The notes under the pieces: model-generated
What the model was told of the DNA's origin: nothing
Seen by the model: only the letters and a program-made list of their open reading frames with translations
Databases searched by the model: none
Position numbers and translations under genes: made by a program
Origin: Polaromonas sp.
GTDB lineage: Bacteria; Pseudomonadota; Gammaproteobacteria; Burkholderiales; Burkholderiaceae
Length of the DNA: 6,725 nt
NCBI GenBank assembly: GCA_013823505.1
Contig: PNMH01000142.1
Location: 1-6,725 of the forward strand
Reading direction: 5' to 3'
In this document: positions 1-6,587 of the stretch, piece after piece
Layout of the letters: each line of letters opens with the position of its first letter
How positions within the stretch are numbered: position 1 is the first letter of the stretch

Positions 1-1
1 G

Positions 2-2932
2 AACATCGACCTCGACATCCCCAAGCACGCGCTGGTGGTGATCACCGGGCTGTCGGGTTCGGGAAAGTCCAGTCTGGCCTTCGACACGCTGTACGCCGAA
101 GGCCAGCGCCGTTATGTGGAAAGCCTCTCGGCCTACGCGCGCCAGTTCCTGCAGCTGATGGACAAACCCGACGTGGACCTGATCGAAGGCCTGTCGCCCG
201 CCATCGCCATCGAGCAGAAGGCCACCAGCCACAACCCGCGTTCCACCGTGGGCACGGTGACCGAGATCCACGACTACCTGCGCCTCTTGTACGCCCGCGC
301 CGGCACGCCGTATTGCCCGGAGCACGACCTGCCGCTGGCATCACAAAGCGTGGCGCAGATGGTGGACACCGTGCTGGCCTTGCCCGAGGGCAGCAAGCTG
401 ATGATCCTGGCGCCGGTGGCGCGTGAGAAGAAGGGTGAGTTCGCCGAGCTGTTCGCCGACATGCAGGCCCAGGGCTATGTGCGCTTTCGTATCGGCGCAG
501 CGGTGGTGGAGGCCGAAGCCTTGCCGATGCTGAAGAAGACTGAGAAGCACAACATCGACGTCGTGATCGACCGCATCAAGGTGCGCTCGGCAGACGAAGA
601 AGGTGCCCATCCACAACGCCAAAGAATCGCCGAGAGCTTTGAAGCCGCGCTGCGCCTGGCCGAAGGCCGCGCCCTCACGGTGGACATGGACAGCGGCGCC
701 GAGCTGGCCTTCTCGGCCAAGTTCGCCTGCCCGGTCTGCAACCACACCGTGGGCGAGCTGGAGCCGCGCCTGTTCTCGTTCAACTCGCCCATGGGCGCCT
801 GCCCGGCCTGCGACGGCCTGGGTCACACCGAGGTGTTCGACCCCGAGCGCGTGGTCGCCTTCCCCACGCTGAGCCTGGCCAGCGGCGCCATCAAGGGCTG
901 GGACCGGCGCAACGGCTACTACTTCGCCATGATCGAGAGCCTCGCGGCGCACTACCAGTTTGACGCCGAAGCGGCCTGGGAGTCGCTGCCCGAGGCGGTG
1001 CAGCAAGTGCTGCTGTACGGCTCGGGCATTCAGGAGATCAAGTTCAGCTACGCGCTCGAGTCGGGCGAACGCGCGGGCAAGAAAATCAGCAAAAAACACC
1101 CCTTCGAAGGCATCATCCGCAACTTCGAACGCCGCTACCGCGAGACCGATTCACCCCATGTGCGTGAAGAACTCGCCCGCTACCGCGCCACCCAGCCCTG
1201 CCCTGAATGCGGCGGCACGCGGCTGCGCAAGGAAGCGCGCCACGTCTTTGTGGGCGAGGGCGAGCACAAGCAGCCCATTTACAAGATCAGCCACATCACG
1301 CTCGGTGAATCGCTGGCCTACTTCAGCGCGCTGCACCTGCCCGGTGCCAAGGGCGACATCGCTGCGCGGGTGATCAACGAGATTCGCCAGCGCCTGAAGT
1401 TTTTGAACGACGTGGGCCTGAACTACCTGAGCCTGGACCGCAGCGCCGACACGCTGAGTGGGGGCGAGGCGCAGCGCATCCGGCTGGCGAGCCAGATCGG
1501 CAGCGGCCTCACGGGCGTGATGTACGTGCTCGACGAGCCCAGCATCGGCCTGCACCAGCGCGACAACGACCGACTCATCACCACCCTGCAGCACCTGCGC
1601 AACCTGGGCAACACGGTGCTGGTGGTGGAGCACGACGAGGACATGATCCGCTGTGCCGACCACGTGATCGACATGGGCCCGGGCGCGGGTGTGCACGGCG
1701 GCCATGTGATGGCGCAAGGCAGCTGCGCGCAGGTGATGGCCACGCCCGGCTCGCTCACCGGCCAGTACCTCAGCGGCGCGCGCGCCATCGCGGTGCCAGC
1801 GCGGCGCACAGCCTGGCTGCCGGTGACCAGACCCGAGGTGAAGGCGGTCCCGCTCAAGTCGAAGTTTCCGATGAGCCCGGCCGCCGAGCGCCGGGCCGAA
1901 CGGCAGGCCGCCCACGAGGCCTCGCTGGGCGAGCTGCAGGAAATCCGCGTGGTCAACGCCACCGGCCACAACCTCAAAGGCGTGAGCGTGGCCTTCCCCG
2001 TCGGTCTGCTCACCTGCGTGACCGGCGTCTCGGGCTCCGGCAAATCGACCCTGGTGAACGACACGCTGTACGCGGCGGTGTCGCGCACGCTCTACCGCTC
2101 GCACGACGAGCCGGCCGAACACGAGGCCATCGAAGGCATCGAGCATTTCGACAAAGTCATCAACGTCGACCAATCGCCCATCGGCCGCACGCCGCGCAGC
2201 AACCCGGCCACCTACACGGGGCTGTTCACCGGCATCCGCGAGCTGATGGCCGAGATGCCGACCGCGCGCGAGCGCGGCTACGGCCCGGGCCGTTTCAGTT
2301 TCAACGTCGCCGGTGGCCGCTGCGAGGCCTGCCAGGGCGACGGTGTGGTCAAAGTGGAGATGCACTTCCTGCCCGACGTCTACGTGCCCTGCGAGGTCTG
2401 CCACGGCCAGCGCTACAACCGCGAAACGCTCGATGTGCAGTACAAAGGCAGGAACATCGCGCAGATCCTGGACATGACGGTGGAGCAGGCGCACGCCTTC
2501 TTTGGCGCCGTGCCCACGCTGCACCGCAAACTGCAGACCCTGATGGACGTGGGCCTGACCTACATCCAGCTCGGCCAGAGCGCAACCACGCTCTCCGGCG
2601 GCGAGGCGCAGCGCGTCAAGCTCGCGCTGGAACTGAGCAAACGCGACACCGGTCGCACGCTCTACATCCTGGACGAGCCCACCACCGGCCTGCACTTCGC
2701 CGACATCGAGCTGCTGCTCAAGGTGCTGCACCAGCTGCGCGACGCGGGCAACACCATCGTGGTCATCGAACACAACCTGGATGTGATCAAAACCGCCGAC
2801 TGGCTGATCGACATGGGTCCCGAAGGCGGCTCGGGCGGCGGCAGCGTGGTGGGCGTGGGCACACCGGAAGACATCGCCGCCAACAGCGCGAGCCACACCG
2901 GCCGGTACCTGGCGCGCCTGCTGGGGCGCTGA
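2..2932 (+). CDS. uvrA: UvrABC system protein A (excinuclease ATPase subunit), 5'-truncated by the window edge
   Basis: UvrA dimerises, scans DNA for bulky damage and loads UvrB in nucleotide excision repair. The reading frame is open from base 2 and gives 976 visible residues; the first (NIDLDIP) align near residue 16 of E. coli UvrA, so about 15 are missing. Both ABC halves are complete: Walker A GLSGSGKS (47-70) and GVSGSGKS (2024-2047); signatures [12 protein letters not shown] (1454-1489) and [12 protein letters not shown] (2591-2626); Walker B regions ending LDEPSIGLH and LDEPTTGLH. Zinc-binding CxxC pairs lie at 728-739 with 800-811, at 1199-1210, and at 2321-2332 with 2390-2401. These features and the arrangement are diagnostic of UvrA. 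The linker joining the halves (about 1778-1950) is roughly 30 residues longer than in E. coli and rich in Ala and Arg. Any upstream promoter or LexA box lies outside the window. The TGA stop is one base from the stop of the opposing helicase gene. Confidence 0.98.
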   Translation, partial: NIDLDIPKHALVVITGLSGSGKSSLAFDTLYAEGQRRYVESLSAYARQFLQLMDKPDVDLIEGLSPAIAIEQKATSHNPRSTVGTVTEIHDYLRLLYARAGTPYCPEHDLPLASQSVAQMVDTVLALPEGSKLMILAPVAREKKGEFAELFADMQAQGYVRFRIGAAVVEAEALPMLKKTEKHNIDVVIDRIKVRSADEEGAHPQRQRIAESFEAALRLAEGRALTVDMDSGAELAFSAKFACPVCNHTVGELEPRLFSFNSPMGACPACDGLGHTEVFDPERVVAFPTLSLASGAIKGWDRRNGYYFAMIESLAAHYQFDAEAAWESLPEAVQQVLLYGSGIQEIKFSYALESGERAGKKISKKHPFEGIIRNFERRYRETDSPHVREELARYRATQPCPECGGTRLRKEARHVFVGEGEHKQPIYKISHITLGESLAYFSALHLPGAKGDIAARVINEIRQRLKFLNDVGLNYLSLDRSADTLSGGEAQRIRLASQIGSGLTGVMYVLDEPSIGLHQRDNDRLITTLQHLRNLGNTVLVVEHDEDMIRCADHVIDMGPGAGVHGGHVMAQGSCAQVMATPGSLTGQYLSGARAIAVPARRTAWLPVTRPEVKAVPLKSKFPMSPAAERRAERQAAHEASLGELQEIRVVNATGHNLKGVSVAFPVGLLTCVTGVSGSGKSTLVNDTLYAAVSRTLYRSHDEPAEHEAIEGIEHFDKVINVDQSPIGRTPRSNPATYTGLFTGIRELMAEMPTARERGYGPGRFSFNVAGGRCEACQGDGVVKVEMHFLPDVYVPCEVCHGQRYNRETLDVQYKGRNIAQILDMTVEQAHAFFGAVPTLHRKLQTLMDVGLTYIQLGQSATTLSGGEAQRVKLALELSKRDTGRTLYILDEPTTGLHFADIELLLKVLHQLRDAGNTIVVIEHNLDVIKTADWLIDMGPEGGSGGGSVVGVGTPEDIAANSASHTGRYLARLLGR

Positions 2933-2933
2933 C

Positions 2934-4790
2934 TCAGCGCGTGGCTGAGAACTGCTGCGCCACCGCCTCCAGCGAGTTTTGCACGCGCTGCACCATGGGA
3001 GAAGTGCCCGCAGCGGAAAGCACCAACTCGTGGGTCGCGCGGGTCATGCCCACATAGATCAGGCGCAGAGCCTCTTCCAGTGTTTCGTCGGCCCGGGGCA
3101 TGGCATCCAGACCGGTCAGCACCACCAGCGGAAACTCCAGGCCCTTGGCGCTGTGCAGGGTGATCAGCTTGACGCTCGCATGTTGCCAGTCCAGTGACTT
3201 GGTTTCACCCATCGACTGAACCGCCACCCCTTGTCGGCGCAGCATGGCGGCGCACACCGCCATGCGTTCACGGGTGCGAAACAGCACCGCCACGTCTCCT
3301 GGAGCGCGTCCGGCTGCAACAGCCAGCGCGATCCGTTCAGCGATCAACTCCGCCTCTTCGCGTGCGTGCTGCGCCCGAAGCAACACAGGGACCGGCCCCC
3401 GCCGTCCAGCCGAGGCGGGCAGCACCGACTGCACGGCTTCATCGGTTTCCGAGCGATCTGCCAGCAGCCCTTGGGCGCAGTGCATGGCCAGCGCCAGCAC
3501 CTCCGCCGTGTTGCGGTAATTCAGCTTCAGCACGTGGGAGCGACCTACCGCCTGGATGCCCACACTGGCGAAGTTGAACTTGCGCCGCTTCTTCTGGTAA
3601 ATCGACTGCGCGTCGTCGTACAGCACCAGCAGCGCGTTGGTGGCAGGCGTCACCATCTGTGCCGCCATCTGCAGCCAGGCGTCCTCGAAATCGTGTGCTT
3701 CGTCGATCAGCAGCGCCGTGTACTGCCCGCCGGGGACCAGGCCGGTTTCCATGGCACGGCTCACCGTCTGCGTGAGTGCCTCGTAATAGGCGTCGCCAGC
3801 AAACCCCGTGGGCACGTCCAGCTGGTAGGCCCTCACCATGTCCTGGCACCAGCTGTGAAATGTGCGAACCACCACACGCTCGTCCACCCCGCGTGCGCGC
3901 AGCAGGTCTTCAATGCGCTGCGACAGCGCCCGGTTGAAACACAACACCAGGATCGGCTGATCGGCCCGCGCTGCGGCTGCGAGCTGCTGCGCGCGGAACA
4001 CCAGAATCATCGTCTTGCCCGAGCCGGCCGCGCCATGGATCACCCGGTGCCCTTCCCCCAGGGTGCGAGCCGCCTGCTCCTGCTGCAAGTCCATCACCTG
4101 CATCAGGTCGGGCAGGGCCAGGGCGGGCGATGCCTCGCCATCTTCGAGCAAAGGCAACTGCTGCACCCGAATTTCCGGAAACAGATGCCAGCGGATGCGG
4201 TCACGCTGTGGCAGCGTCAGCGTGTGTGGGTAACTCACGGTGAACATGCCCCACAGCCGCTCCTGAAAGGCGGCAGCGTCCATTTTGTCGTCCAGATCGT
4301 CCTTCATCAGCACCTGGTGTTCGGGAAACAGGCGGTGGAACTCCAGCCCCGCGACGTCTTTCCCGGCGAGGCCCGAAAACACCGCGCCCCAGCCATAAGG
4401 AAACAACAGCTTGCCCTTGAACGGTCCGTCGCCATGCACCAGCAATGGGTCCAGCGCCATCAGGTTCGCCAGTTCCATGGTGTAGTCGCGCGCCTGGCGC
4501 AGCGGGTTGGCCTCGGTGATCAGGCCGCGCTCGGTATTCAGTTCCACGCTGTCCCGGTTCGCCTTGGCCAGCGTCGAACACTTCCAGTGTTTCACCTCCA
4601 GAATCAGGATGCCCTGACGCGGGCTCAGCACCACGAAGTCGGGTTGCCGAGCCTTCGGCCCCAGTGGCACGTTGTGCCAGACCATGTGGTCGTCCGACAA
4701 ACAGCGTTTGAGCTGGTGCAACACGCTGCGCTCGCCCGCGTTGTCGCAGCGCCTGTCGATGTTCGTCAGCCCTTGAGGAAAGATCGCCAT
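2934..4790 (-). CDS. NERD-domain nuclease/SF1 (UvrD/Rep-type) DNA helicase fusion
   Basis: Numbering is from ATG 4790 (618 aa). Residues about 12-110 resemble the NERD domain, a PD-(D/E)xK nuclease relative: GE at 19-20, PDF with Asp51, then GILILEVKHW with Glu65 and Lys67, so the putative catalytic acids and lysine are present. A 110-residue middle region is unassigned. The rest is a superfamily 1A helicase core: Walker A GAAGSGKT (253-260), TFHSWC (310-315), LLIDEAHDF with DEAH (363-366), YDDAQSIYQ (391-399), LNYRN (423-427), LHSAKGLEFP (545-554) and YVGMTRAT (579-586). Such proteins are expected to translocate on or unwind DNA with ATP, and possibly cut it; repair and phage defence are both plausible roles, neither shown here. 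No signal peptide or membrane segment is evident, so it is probably cytoplasmic. An in-frame TTG at 4802 would add four residues (MRHH). I prefer ATG, but neither has a good Shine-Dalgarno sequence. The gene converges on uvrA and lies downstream of the IS transposase on the same strand. Confidence 0.92.
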   Translation of the reverse strand: MAIFPQGLTNIDRRCDNAGERSVLHQLKRCLSDDHMVWHNVPLGPKARQPDFVVLSPRQGILILEVKHWKCSTLAKANRDSVELNTERGLITEANPLRQARDYTMELANLMALDPLLVHGDGPFKGKLLFPYGWGAVFSGLAGKDVAGLEFHRLFPEHQVLMKDDLDDKMDAAAFQERLWGMFTVSYPHTLTLPQRDRIRWHLFPEIRVQQLPLLEDGEASPALALPDLMQVMDLQQEQAARTLGEGHRVIHGAAGSGKTMILVFRAQQLAAAARADQPILVLCFNRALSQRIEDLLRARGVDERVVVRTFHSWCQDMVRAYQLDVPTGFAGDAYYEALTQTVSRAMETGLVPGGQYTALLIDEAHDFEDAWLQMAAQMVTPATNALLVLYDDAQSIYQKKRRKFNFASVGIQAVGRSHVLKLNYRNTAEVLALAMHCAQGLLADRSETDEAVQSVLPASAGRRGPVPVLLRAQHAREEAELIAERIALAVAAGRAPGDVAVLFRTRERMAVCAAMLRRQGVAVQSMGETKSLDWQHASVKLITLHSAKGLEFPLVVLTGLDAMPRADETLEEALRLIYVGMTRATHELVLSAAGTSPMVQRVQNSLEAVAQQFSATR

Positions 4791-4792
4791 GT

Positions 4793-4820
4793 GATGTCTC
4801 AATCCCGATGTCTCAATCCC
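4793..4820. repeat. Tandem duplication of a 14-bp sequence at the helicase start
   Basis: The 14-mer GATGTCTCAATCCC occurs twice back to back, at 4793-4806 and 4807-4820, with no mismatch. It lies directly upstream of the helicase ATG (4788-4790 on the plus strand) and contains the alternative TTG start. On the coding strand it reads as a GGGATTGAGACATC direct repeat, occupying the space where the ribosome binding site would be. It could be a replication-slippage duplication or a regulatory site; the sequence alone does not say which. Confidence 0.9.
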
Positions 4821-4999
4821 GGTCCAGCAACAGCGCGTTCAACCGATGCCCTGCTCAAGGCACTCGCTCACCAAGCCAGGTGTCACGCCGTCGCCCGTGC
4901 AATCGTTGGCGTTGCACCTGGACTTTCAGCACAAGCCCCAGGCAGCACAGCCAGATGATGACAGTCGGCAGGCATGGCGGTGCGCGCTACCGCCTCATT
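4821..4999. other. Non-coding spacer between the helicase gene and the insertion sequence
   Basis: Together with the 14-bp repeats, this is about 209 bases between the helicase start and the IS left end. Short reading frames exist on both strands, but none has a convincing start, ribosome binding site or recognisable product. A stop in the helicase frame at 4839-4841 prevents any substantial upstream extension of that gene. I searched the minus strand for a -35/-10 pair to drive the helicase and found none that is convincing. The last five bases (4995-4999, TCATT) are the candidate left copy of the IS target duplication. Confidence 0.6.
4995..4999. repeat. Candidate target-site duplication, left copy (TCATT)
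   Basis: TCATT directly abuts the left inverted repeat and is matched by TCATT at 6553-6557 abutting the right one. A 5-bp match at the right place is suggestive. The exact IS tips are set partly by this match, so boundary and duplication are not independent evidence. Confidence 0.55.
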
Positions 5000-5026
5000 A
5001 GTCTTTTCCAAACGAGGTATGAGCCT
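5000..5026. repeat. IS left terminal inverted repeat
   Basis: This 27-base end reads AGTCTTTTCCAAACG followed by AGGTATGAGCCT. Its last 16 bases are a perfect inverted match to 6527-6542. The outer part matches the right end as AGTCTTTTCCAAA against AGTCTTGTCCAA, that is, one substitution plus a 1-base length difference. Only one copy of the core motif is visible at this end. Confidence 0.85.
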
Positions 5027-5157
5027 GGAGAAGGTTGACCTCGGGGACGCGCGGAGCGTCGATCCGTTGTAGATGAAGCGCAGTGTATTGGCTTGGTCTG
5101 ATATCTCAATCCCAGGCCGCCGCAGGCGCCCCCCCTTCTTGGGCCGGGTGATTCGAC
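5027..5157. other. IS non-coding tail downstream of the transposase
   Basis: These 131 bases lie between the left inverted repeat and the transposase stop. They hold a run of seven C residues (5129-5135) and, at 5100-5113, the sequence GATATCTCAATCCC. That sequence matches 13 of 14 bases of the tandem repeat found outside the IS at 4793-4820. I see no clear intrinsic terminator. A short minus-strand frame here starts only with TTG and looks spurious. Confidence 0.6.
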
Positions 5158-6435
5158 TCAAGCCGTCCGAGAGGGTACGCGCCTGAACAGTGCTTGACGC
5201 GCTTCGTTGAGTTCTTCGGCCGCTTGCACGTCGGTCAGCGCGGTGGCCAGATCACGCAAGTGTTCCAGCGTGATGCCCTCGCGCAGACCCTGGTTCTTCT
5301 CGGGCAGGCTCGCGAGCTTGTCCAGTGGCGTCATCGCGTCTTGCGACCGATAGATGCGCTTGATTCGCCCGGGCTTCTTGGGGTCGGGCTTGTCGGTGGA
5401 GAACAGGCTCGGGCGGTGGAAGTTCAGAAACGGGTTGAGGTACTCCACGCAGTAGGTGTTGAAGTGCGTGGCGTGGCGCTGCGGGATGTGGCTGTAGCCA
5501 AACTCCTTGCGCACCACCGCGCCGTTCTTGGTCTGCGCCAGACCGTTGTCGTTGCTGCGCCGGGGGCGACTGCGGGTGAACTCGACCTTGAGCTTGTCGA
5601 GCAGTTTGGCCACCCGGTGGTTGACGTACTCGCTGCCGTTGTCCGCATGGAAGCCCAGAATTTCGAAGGGGAACTGGGCCAGCATCTGCTCAATGACGGG
5701 CAGCAAGTGGGCTTCGGAGATGGTCTGCACCGTAGCCACCACCTGCCACTGGGTGACGCAGTCCACGGCGTTGATGTGGTACAGACCCTTGATGCCATCG
5801 TGGTCGCCCTGGTGCACGCTGTCGATGCGGATGAAGCCCGCGCGGCCTTCTGGCGCAGGGGCGCGGCGCACGCCGATGTCCACCCGCTTGGTCGGCCGGG
5901 TCTTGTTCTGCACCACGCGCTGCTCCCGGTAGCCCACACTGCGGCGCAGGTTGTACAGGTGGGCCACGGAAATGTCGCCCAGCCGCTCAAAGCCTGGCAC
6001 CTTGAACACATCGCGCTGGCGCCGCAGCACGCACGCCGTGGCCGGGCCCGAGAGTGTGCCCATCGCCCGATCCACCTCGGCCAGCAAGGCCACGTCGGCG
6101 GCCGTGTAGCGGCGCGCAAACGCATGCACCGGGCGGCGGTAGTTCTTCACCAAGGGCTTGCAGGCCACCCAGCGCGCAACCAGTCGTGTCACCTGTGCCC
6201 GGCTATAGCCGCTCAGATGCTGTAGGTAAGCCAGCACGGCGCCCTTGTCGGCACGGCCCAACTGCCGGTAGCCAAAGCGTCGCAGCACCTGGGCTATCCA
6301 CGCATATCGGCCCTCATCATCCTGGGCGCTGCGGAATTCCAGCGCCTGCGTGCCTGCCACGACCTGGCGCACCTGCTCCAGCGTGCGTACCTGTGCCTCG
6401 TTCATGTCGATCACCATCGATTCGATGATCGCCAC
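5158..6435 (-). CDS. IS transposase, rve (integrase-core) DDE type, with the third catalytic residue changed to Gln
   Basis: Transposases of this class cut and rejoin IS ends using three acidic residues that bind two metal ions. The frame encodes 425 residues from GTG 6435; ATG codons at 6417 (residue 7) and 6405 (residue 11) are equally plausible starts, and no Shine-Dalgarno decides. Residues about 60-90 (with SGYSRAQVTRL) look like a helix-turn-helix DNA-binding region. The integrase core follows: Asp205 in FIRIDSVH, Asp265 in GFHADNGSEY, and then, exactly 35 residues later, Gln301 in NDNGLAQTKNG, where related proteins carry Glu. The codon is CAG (plus strand 5533-5535); one base would restore GAG. 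The C-terminal part (PFLNFHRPSLF onward) is of normal appearance, with no frameshift or internal stop. The gene is enclosed by inverted repeats and reads toward the NERD-helicase. It is probably full length but catalytically impaired; the residue assignment rests on motif spacing, not on a structure. Confidence 0.9.
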   Translation of the reverse strand: MAIIESMVIDMNEAQVRTLEQVRQVVAGTQALEFRSAQDDEGRYAWIAQVLRRFGYRQLGRADKGAVLAYLQHLSGYSRAQVTRLVARWVACKPLVKNYRRPVHAFARRYTAADVALLAEVDRAMGTLSGPATACVLRRQRDVFKVPGFERLGDISVAHLYNLRRSVGYREQRVVQNKTRPTKRVDIGVRRAPAPEGRAGFIRIDSVHQGDHDGIKGLYHINAVDCVTQWQVVATVQTISEAHLLPVIEQMLAQFPFEILGFHADNGSEYVNHRVAKLLDKLKVEFTRSRPRRSNDNGLAQTKNGAVVRKEFGYSHIPQRHATHFNTYCVEYLNPFLNFHRPSLFSTDKPDPKKPGRIKRIYRSQDAMTPLDKLASLPEKNQGLREGITLEHLRDLATALTDVQAAEELNEARQALFRRVPSRTA

Positions 6436-6489
6436 CCCGCGCCAGCCTGCCCTCTGCAGGCCGCCACCCCCTCAGCTTCAAACCCCTCC

Positions 6490-6509
6490 CAGGCTCATTC
6501 CTCGCTGGA
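6490..6509. repeat. Subterminal direct copy of the IS right-end motif
   Basis: CAGGCTCATTCCTCGCTGGA here matches 18 of 20 positions with 6526-6545 (CAGGCTCATACCTCGTTGGA), in the same orientation and 36 bases further in. It is probably a second transposase-binding site. I see no equivalent at the left end, so the two ends are asymmetric. Confidence 0.8.
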
Positions 6510-6526
6510 ATCTCGCCCTGCGCTTC

Positions 6527-6552
6527 AGGCTCATACCTCGTTGGACAAGACT
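6527..6552. repeat. IS right terminal inverted repeat
   Basis: This 26-base end begins AGGCTCATACCTCGTT and finishes GGACAAGACT on the plus strand. It is the inverted partner of 5000-5026. It lies upstream of the transposase start, so any transposase promoter should be in or near it; I see no strong one. Confidence 0.85.
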
Positions 6553-6557
6553 TCATT
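6553..6557. repeat. Candidate target-site duplication, right copy (TCATT)
   Basis: This is the second copy of the 5-base direct repeat next to the IS. It overlaps the start of an ATTTTG motif, and its final T lies directly before the TTGACA promoter element at 6558-6563. Confidence 0.55.
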
Positions 6558-6575
6558 TTGACAGTGCTGCAAAAT
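6555..6575. promoter_or_regulatory. Inverted repeat overlapping the -35 element, possible operator
   Basis: ATTTTG (6555-6560) and CAAAAT (6570-6575) are exact inverted repeats separated by nine bases, and they straddle the -35 hexamer. Such an arrangement could be a repressor or activator site. The arms are short and AT-rich in a GC-rich genome, which makes them stand out, but chance cannot be excluded. Confidence 0.3.
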
Positions 6576-6587
6576 CTGTTGTATACT
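6558..6587 (+). promoter_or_regulatory. Putative sigma70-type promoter directed rightward, abutting the IS end
   Basis: TTGACA (6558-6563), a perfect -35 consensus, is followed after 18 bases by TATACT (6582-6587), five of six matches to the -10 consensus. Transcription would begin near 6594 and run out of the window to the right. The -35 lies directly beside the candidate target duplication, so the IS ends just upstream of the promoter core and may have replaced upstream activating sequence. The gene served is outside the window. Confidence 0.65.

Larger units (their letters stand above)
5000..6552 (-). mobile_element. Complete insertion sequence of about 1.55 kb with an rve/DDE-type transposase (family not assigned)
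   Basis: A single transposase gene is enclosed by imperfect terminal inverted repeats: left 5000-5026 and right 6527-6552. They share a perfect 16-base core (AACGAGGTATGAGCCT at 5011-5026, reverse-complemented at 6527-6542) and then AGTCTT at the outer tips, with one 1-base indel and a few mismatches. TCATT occurs immediately outside both tips, at 4995-4999 and 6553-6557, and is a candidate 5-bp target duplication. With these boundaries the element is 1553 bp. The transposase fold and size would fit an IS481-like or IS1202-like group, but I cannot assign the family without a database. Ends and frame look intact, although the transposase lacks its expected third catalytic acid. Confidence 0.82.

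Noticed and set aside
1151..2896. Long open frame (581 codons) antisense to uvrA
   Set aside because: It is rich in His, Ala, Val and Gly with no recognisable domain. It is the expected artefact of a GC-rich, codon-biased gene on the other strand, and uvrA is unquestionable here.
2934..4790. Complete multi-gene anti-phage system such as Gabija
   Set aside because: Only one helicase-nuclease fusion is present, with no OLD-type nuclease partner or other defence gene. The neighbours are uvrA and an IS.
4793..4820. CRISPR-like repeat
   Set aside because: There are only two abutting 14-bp copies with no spacer between them, which is a simple tandem duplication.
3231..4958. Long open frame (575 codons) on the plus strand across the helicase gene
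   Set aside because: The composition (many His, Gln and Arg) and lack of any motif mark it as a shadow. The opposing frame has all SF1 helicase motifs.
5115..5150. Possible intrinsic terminator after the transposase
   Set aside because: There are GC-rich patches and a C-run, but only 3-4 bp stems and no T-tract on the minus strand.
4883..5161. Small minus-strand frame of 92 codons next to the transposase stop
   Set aside because: It starts with TTG, crosses the IS inverted repeat and its boundary, and has no recognisable product.
5194..6225. Plus-strand open frame (343 codons) opposite the transposase
   Set aside because: It has no domain or ribosome binding site. The minus-strand frame carries a clear integrase core.
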